Below, piece after piece: positions 59,467-64,000 of a stretch of 64,000 bases of DNA (position 1 is the first letter of the stretch; each line of letters starts with the position of its first letter). The DNA is from Oenanthe sinensis (taxonomy: Eukaryota; Streptophyta; Magnoliopsida; Apiales; Apiaceae). A program made the translations under genes and the position numbers. The notes under the pieces are model-generated. The model was not told the origin of the DNA, did no database searches, and worked only from the letters and a program-made list of their open reading frames with translations. Location: positions 7,151,886-7,215,885 of the forward strand of contig CM053800.1 of assembly GCA_028671895.1 (NCBI GenBank). Direction: 5' to 3'.

Positions 59467-60778
59467 TCAGCTGCAAGAAAAGCGAAAAAAGCCCATCATG
59501 AGCGTGACTTTGTTCTTGGAGTTCTCATAAAATCGACTAACTTGTCCTCTGCGAAGTTTAACAATTCCAGGGTATGTGCTTGTTAAAGTCACCTTCTTGT
59601 CCATAACGCTAATCACCACCGACTCCGTAACCCCTATAGAACCAAAACAGCCAGAGGTTGATAACTATAGTAATCACAGAACAATGACTCTATGACTTGC
59701 AATATTTCAAGATTATGGAGTAACTTTGACTCAATAGCTTGCAAATTACATAGAAATAAGGCTCACATTTTAATATACAGTTGATATAAGGATGATAATT
59801 AAAATGAAGTCCCAAGACAAGAAGCATAATTGAACATACTTGTCATGCAATTATAGTTAAGATCATGGTCTTCACAAAAAAAAATCTCAGCATAGTTAAG
59901 ATCATGCAATAAGCATATGTTTGATAATGTAAATGTATAATACCAGAGGAAAGTGATGTATTATAAGGACTCCGTAGTAGTTAGCAACTGCTACAATACA
60001 ACAAATAGTGAGTGAAGTGGGAATGTGCTGTATAATCATAGCTTTTTCCTGGTATTAATTTCATCAAAAGGTCTTACAAGTACTTTCTTGGTAGGACCTA
60101 AAATAATAATGGAGGAATCCAATGTACTCGTACAAAAGGGGAATTGAACTGTTATTGTTTTTTCTTCAAGTATTAATTGTTGGGGGATCTAGCACAACAT
60201 GAACACCTCTGTAACCCACACATGTATTGACTAGAAAAGGACCTACGTTGCACAAGTCTCATAACGACTGCTGTTTAGCTCTGTAGAACAACTTATAATC
60301 ACTAAACCTCAACGACGGCAGAAAAGAACTTACCATTCATTCTTGACATAATGTCAGCCACCCTTTCTTGGCAGCCTTTACATCGAAAATCTGCTAACAG
60401 AACAACTTCCTGAACCTATTTATGCACATCACAGAAAATAAATATATATAAGAGAGCAATAAAAATAAAATGAAGCTGTGAATTTGTTGACAGGCTAGTA
60501 GCAAGACATCTTTCACTCCCGAACACCGGTTTCATAAGTTCGAATCCTCACTCTCTGTACCTAACAAACTAATGTACGAAATTTATATAACTTTAATACA
60601 TATATAAAGAATTAAGGTTGACCAAGATTAAGAATGAAATGACAGACAAAGATCTTACAAGAGGAAGAGTTAAGGATTCAACAGATGCAAGAGTGATTCG
60701 AGAACACGGAACATTATTCTGGTTTTTCAATCCAATGTTCATAAGCTCATCTGTCTTCCTTTTGCGAAAAACTGCCAT
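59467..60778 (-). CDS. Heavy-metal-associated (HMA) domain protein, 3 exons
   Basis: Small metal-binding protein. Exons 60778-60659, 60415-60334 and 59633-59467 are in phase and give 122 residues. The ATG at 60778 opens MAVFRKRKTDELMNIGLKNQ, a basic, variable leader. The HMA fold follows from about residue 41: VQEVVLLADFRCKGCQERVA with the metal-binding CxxC pair (C-K-G-C), then MSRMNGVTESVVISVMDKKV for the remaining strands. The C-terminus is SKNKVTLMMGFFRFSCS. No CaaX farnesylation box is present, unlike HIPP proteins. Family function is copper/zinc/cadmium binding or transport; the specific metal is not readable from sequence. Introns are GT-AG; the first contains a tRNA-box-B-like word (GTTCGAATCC). 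Confidence 0.88.
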
Positions 60779-61970
60779 GCTTTCCAATTGTTATTGCCCG
60801 GAGACAGAGTAACCTTCATATAGAAGCTAGAAAAGAAGACTTGCAATTTCAATCCCGAGGATGAAATGTATGTGGTCTCTATACATAGGTATGTAGAGAA
60901 AGAGATGAAAATTGGTCTGGTCTATATGTAGTGAGAAAGAGATGAAAATCTCCTATCTTTACGAAGAGAAACTTGGTGGAGGAAATGACTAAAGATATAG
61001 AAAAGTAAAGGGAAAAACGGTCATAAGTTGACAGACAGAGACTTGGACTTGGTTGCCTCATTGGTTGTGTTTGCACTGTCCCCACTGTTATACTTAGTTT
61101 TCAACCTGTCATGGCACGGAGATCATTATACTTGCTTTTATACTGACTTTCACCCCCTAAATTGTAACGTCCGTTTATTTATTTACTTACTTACTGTACC
61201 TATTTTAACTCTGCAATATTCTCTAACCATACCCACTATCTCATACAAGTAAATAATTTCACATGTTTATCTGCATAATACGCTCACATTCTCCAAAAGC
61301 ACCTGCAGTCCTGGTGGGATAAAAGATAGCAAGTTAAATGAAAATCGACAGTAATTTAGAAATCGAGTTTAGAACAATTTTAGGTGACAGTTGGTCACAT
61401 CGTATAAGAAACGAGAGTTGTTTTAGGTGGATGCTGACCTTACGATTAAATAACTTGTGCTTGTTGATGTATGTGACATTCTTTGAGTTGGTTTTGTAAG
61501 ACGAAAACTATCTAACTTGTGCATTCCTACAGGCTACAAGGCACCTAACCCGTATAAAATATACGTGTTGATATACCTAATCCGCTTGCATTCTCCATAT
61601 GCATAGCACTTTAACATAAGCTGCTGATAACACCCGATAGAAGACACCAATCCAATGAGAAACGAGAACATATGTTCTTTTAACCATTAGCAGGAGCAGG
61701 AATGTGTTATAAAGGGTCATGTAATATTGAGGATACCCAGAACACTACGTTGTTTTTATTTATTTATTTTTGTTTCAGACGTTCAGTTGAGGCTTGAGAG
61801 CCTGAGGCGTACACTCGCTTGTAATCTTCATTGTCTTGTTAGATATGATTGCTAGTTTTAATATTATCATCATTATTATAAACAAAATAATTACATATTA
61901 GTTCCAAAGATTAATCAATTAGCTAGTATTTTATCCAATCACATCAATTTTATATTATGAATGCAACATA
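60779..61970. other. HMA promoter and intergenic DNA
   Basis: Two near copies of a GAGAAAGAGATGAAAAT word at about 60896-60912 and 60931-60949 lie upstream of the HMA start. No gene seen. Confidence 0.45.
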
Positions 61971-61989
61971 CAACTTGGCTCCGTTTCTT

Positions 61990-64000
61990 TTCTAGGACAT
62001 CCCTTGAATTCGGTTGCAAAAATGGGACGATTACGTTCATCGTTGCAAAACTAGCACAGCTAATAGCTTATATGGGCGGTCATCGAAACTTAGCATTTGG
62101 TTCAATTTTCAGTCAAGACCGCCATGCTACATGGCGGTTATAAAATGAAAAAATTTGTTGATGACCGCCCTTTTGTGTGGCGGTCATAACATAACTTGAA
62201 AACCCATCTAATCCGCCAAACATCATGGCGGTCACCACATAATTTTAAAAACTATTTTATATTTTAAAATATTTACACGATTAAATTATATCCATTTATT
62301 TCTTATCTTATCTGTTATGCTATCCGAAAATCAGAATATATGCTTTTATCTCATCTTAATATCTGCTTTTACCTAAATATATGCATATTTTTTGTTAGTA
62401 TATTATCCTATACTGGCCTTCATTTCTGTCACTTCCGTTCTACTATCATCTTCTAATTTTCAATAACGGCTTCTACTCTCCTCTGCTGCTGCTTCTAATC
62501 CTCTACTGTGTTTCTCGGAAGTGCTTTGCTGCTGCTTATTTGAGCTGCTTCTTCAGGTTCGTGACTTGCTTTATACTTTTCGTTAACTCTCCTTAGGTAT
62601 GATTTTATAATTTCAAATTAATATTACAATTGTAAAATTGAAATGTTGTAAATTAATATTACAAATATTCCTAATCCTCAACCAAATCAAATATGCTCTT
62701 ATCCAAGTACAATATTAATAAATAAAGTGATTAATTTGGAAACCAGTGTAACCAAAATATATAAATAAGACGGCAAGTAAAACCAAATTAATTGTAAACC
62801 AAATTAAATAAGACGGCAAGTAAAGCCAATGTTAAAATTTGAGTTTTACAAATCCCAACTCAAATGAATTATTGACAATTAATAAAATTGACAAAATTGT
62901 GTCCCGCATGAACTATAGATGTGTGCATTCACTCTCACTCCGTTTAATTTTGTTCAGATTATATGTCAGTTTATAATATATATTCATGCATGTTAGTTTA
63001 GAAATAATGTAATGTAAAATTATGTTAACGCCATTTTGATTGTGATAAATTTATATAAAATTGCTTCAAATTTGAGTTTAACACAACATTTTTTGTAACT
63101 GCATGTTAGTTTAGAAATAATAAATAATATTTTTTATCATAATTATAATGTTATAATTATTTATCGTATTATGTATTGATACATATGTTAGTTTAAATTT
63201 GTATGTGTTATTGTTAATTAACGCATGTTAAATTATGAAAATATGTATTTTTTGTGTTGAAAATAGGAAAAATGGAAGATTACATTAACGTGAATTTCTT
63301 TTGGGGTGGAGAAATTATCAGACGAGATGATGATATAAGATATAGTACTAGAGACCCTAAAAGAATGCAATATATTAAATGGGGAACTTCTTATGAAGAG
63401 TTGAAGGAAGTGGTATATGGATTAATGAATATTAACAGTTCATATTGGAATTTGAAGATGAGTTTTAAATATCCCCAGTTAGGTGTAGGTAATTTGGTGT
63501 CGGGATACTATATGGCTGATATGACATGTGATGATGATGTACGGAGGATGCTAAGTGTGCCTAGGCAGATGCAGATGGGAATGGACGATGTTTCCTTGTA
63601 TGTAGAGGCTGAAAAGATTATTCCGGACGAGGTTCATATGTCTGACCAGGGTTGGTACTCACAACCGACGCATGCAACATGTGAAACAATGTATGGTTCG
63701 AGCCAATTACCTGATTATGGTTCGAGACAGTTTCCTGAGTACGACACTCCAGGTTGGTCGGACTACTATTTTGGTGGAGGAGGTAACACCGAAACGTATG
63801 TTGGCGGTTCAAGCAGCCAAGTAATGTTGGTGGTTCCACAAGTAGGGTCTTCGATAATCGATTCCCCCGTGAAAATGTTGATTCTTATGTGTCTCCCCCA
63901 CGGGATACAACTACACTAAGTGCTGGCAGAGACTTGGCCCTCATCCATGAAAATGAGCACATTAGTGCACATAATTCAAGTAGTGAGGATTGGGATGAGT
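61990..64000 (+). mobile_element. MuDR-type MULE, 5' part (runs off the window)
   Basis: A transposase gene (from 63272) is preceded by a block (62074-62233) with at least six GGCGGT/ACCGCC words in both orientations (for example 62075, 62118, 62132, 62165, 62178, 62226). These resemble subterminal transposase-binding repeats. The exact outer end is not fixed; about 61990 is an estimate. The right end is outside the window. Confidence 0.6.
63272..64000 (+). pseudogene. MuDR-like transposase, N-terminal part, frameshifted
   Basis: The frame opens MEDYINVNFFWGGEIIRRDD and continues YSTRDPKRMQYIKWGTSYEE, the PB1-like N-terminal domain of mudrA-type transposases. A Gly/Ser/Tyr-rich linker follows (to about 63810). 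The reading then has to move to another frame to continue SNVGGSTSRVFDNRFP and ALIHENEHISAHNSSSEDWD, so there is a one-base-type frameshift at about 63800-63830. A candidate 5' UTR intron runs from a donor at about 62557 (CTTCTTCAG|GTTCG) to AAAATAG at about 63266. The catalytic domain lies beyond the window. Confidence 0.7.

Noticed and set aside
60490..60560. Box-B-like GTTCGAATCC in HMA intron 1
   Set aside because: Isolated word without a tRNA structure; lies in an intron.
1..64000. CRISPR arrays, operons, bacterial elements
   Set aside because: Spliced plant genes throughout; the tandem repeat at 32.2 kb is contiguous coding repeat without spacers.

Overview
The window is plant nuclear DNA: AT-rich, with spliced genes (GT-AG introns, branch/pyrimidine-tract style acceptors), long introns and many plant transposons. 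The gene set (PP2A scaffold, clade-E-type PP2C, HOP2, IST1-like, HMA protein) is eudicot-like, but nothing seen here fixes the species. Five conserved multi-exon genes could be assembled exon by exon with consistent phase; the rest is mostly transposon-derived or AT-rich intergenic DNA.

Layout. 1-1606: 3' part of a decayed LINE (zinc-binding RT region, RNase H, poly-A). 2269-2643 (-): small intact orphan gene with a TATA box. 3856-4277: MITE. 5251-13217 (-): PP2A 65-kDa A scaffold subunit, 12 coding exons, 587 aa, with one GC-AG intron and, in intron 3, a ~230-bp-arm foldback whose left arm is split by a MITE. 14.1-18.0 kb: AT-rich intergenic DNA with a Stowaway-like MITE and TA microsatellites. 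18012-30430: an F-box/FBA pseudogene duplicated in tandem; the second copy is split by a 10.4-kb hAT transposon (19901-30302, 8-bp target duplication TGTAAACC). The hAT carries a decayed hAT transposase gene and has itself been hit by a FAR1-type MULE (~20203-24409), a TG...CA solo-LTR-like element (26128-28794) and a small MITE. 31.0-32.9 kb: gene-like region with an 11-residue tandem-repeat ORF and a protein with SUMO-interaction-like and AT-hook-like motifs. 34.2-35.3 kb: second LINE remnant. 33.9-45 kb: MITEs and AT-rich DNA, including two adjacent hAT-type nonautonomous elements.

45.6-61 kb is the conserved gene cluster: a PP2C phosphatase (46948-49711, +), a hAT transposase remnant (50.96-51.65 kb), HOP2 (53049-55347, +), an IST1-like ESCRT-III protein (56229-58064, -) and a heavy-metal-associated-domain protein (59467-60778, -). 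62.0-64.0 kb is the 5' end of a MuDR-type MULE whose transposase runs off the window.

The genes do not form an operon or shared pathway: PP2A-A and PP2C are phosphatase components, HOP2 acts in meiotic recombination, IST1 in endosomal sorting, HMA in metal binding. No clearly novel system was found. The most informative items are the nested insertion with a paralogous empty site, the foldback plus MITE in the PP2A-A intron, and the repeat/SIM/AT-hook locus near 32 kb.
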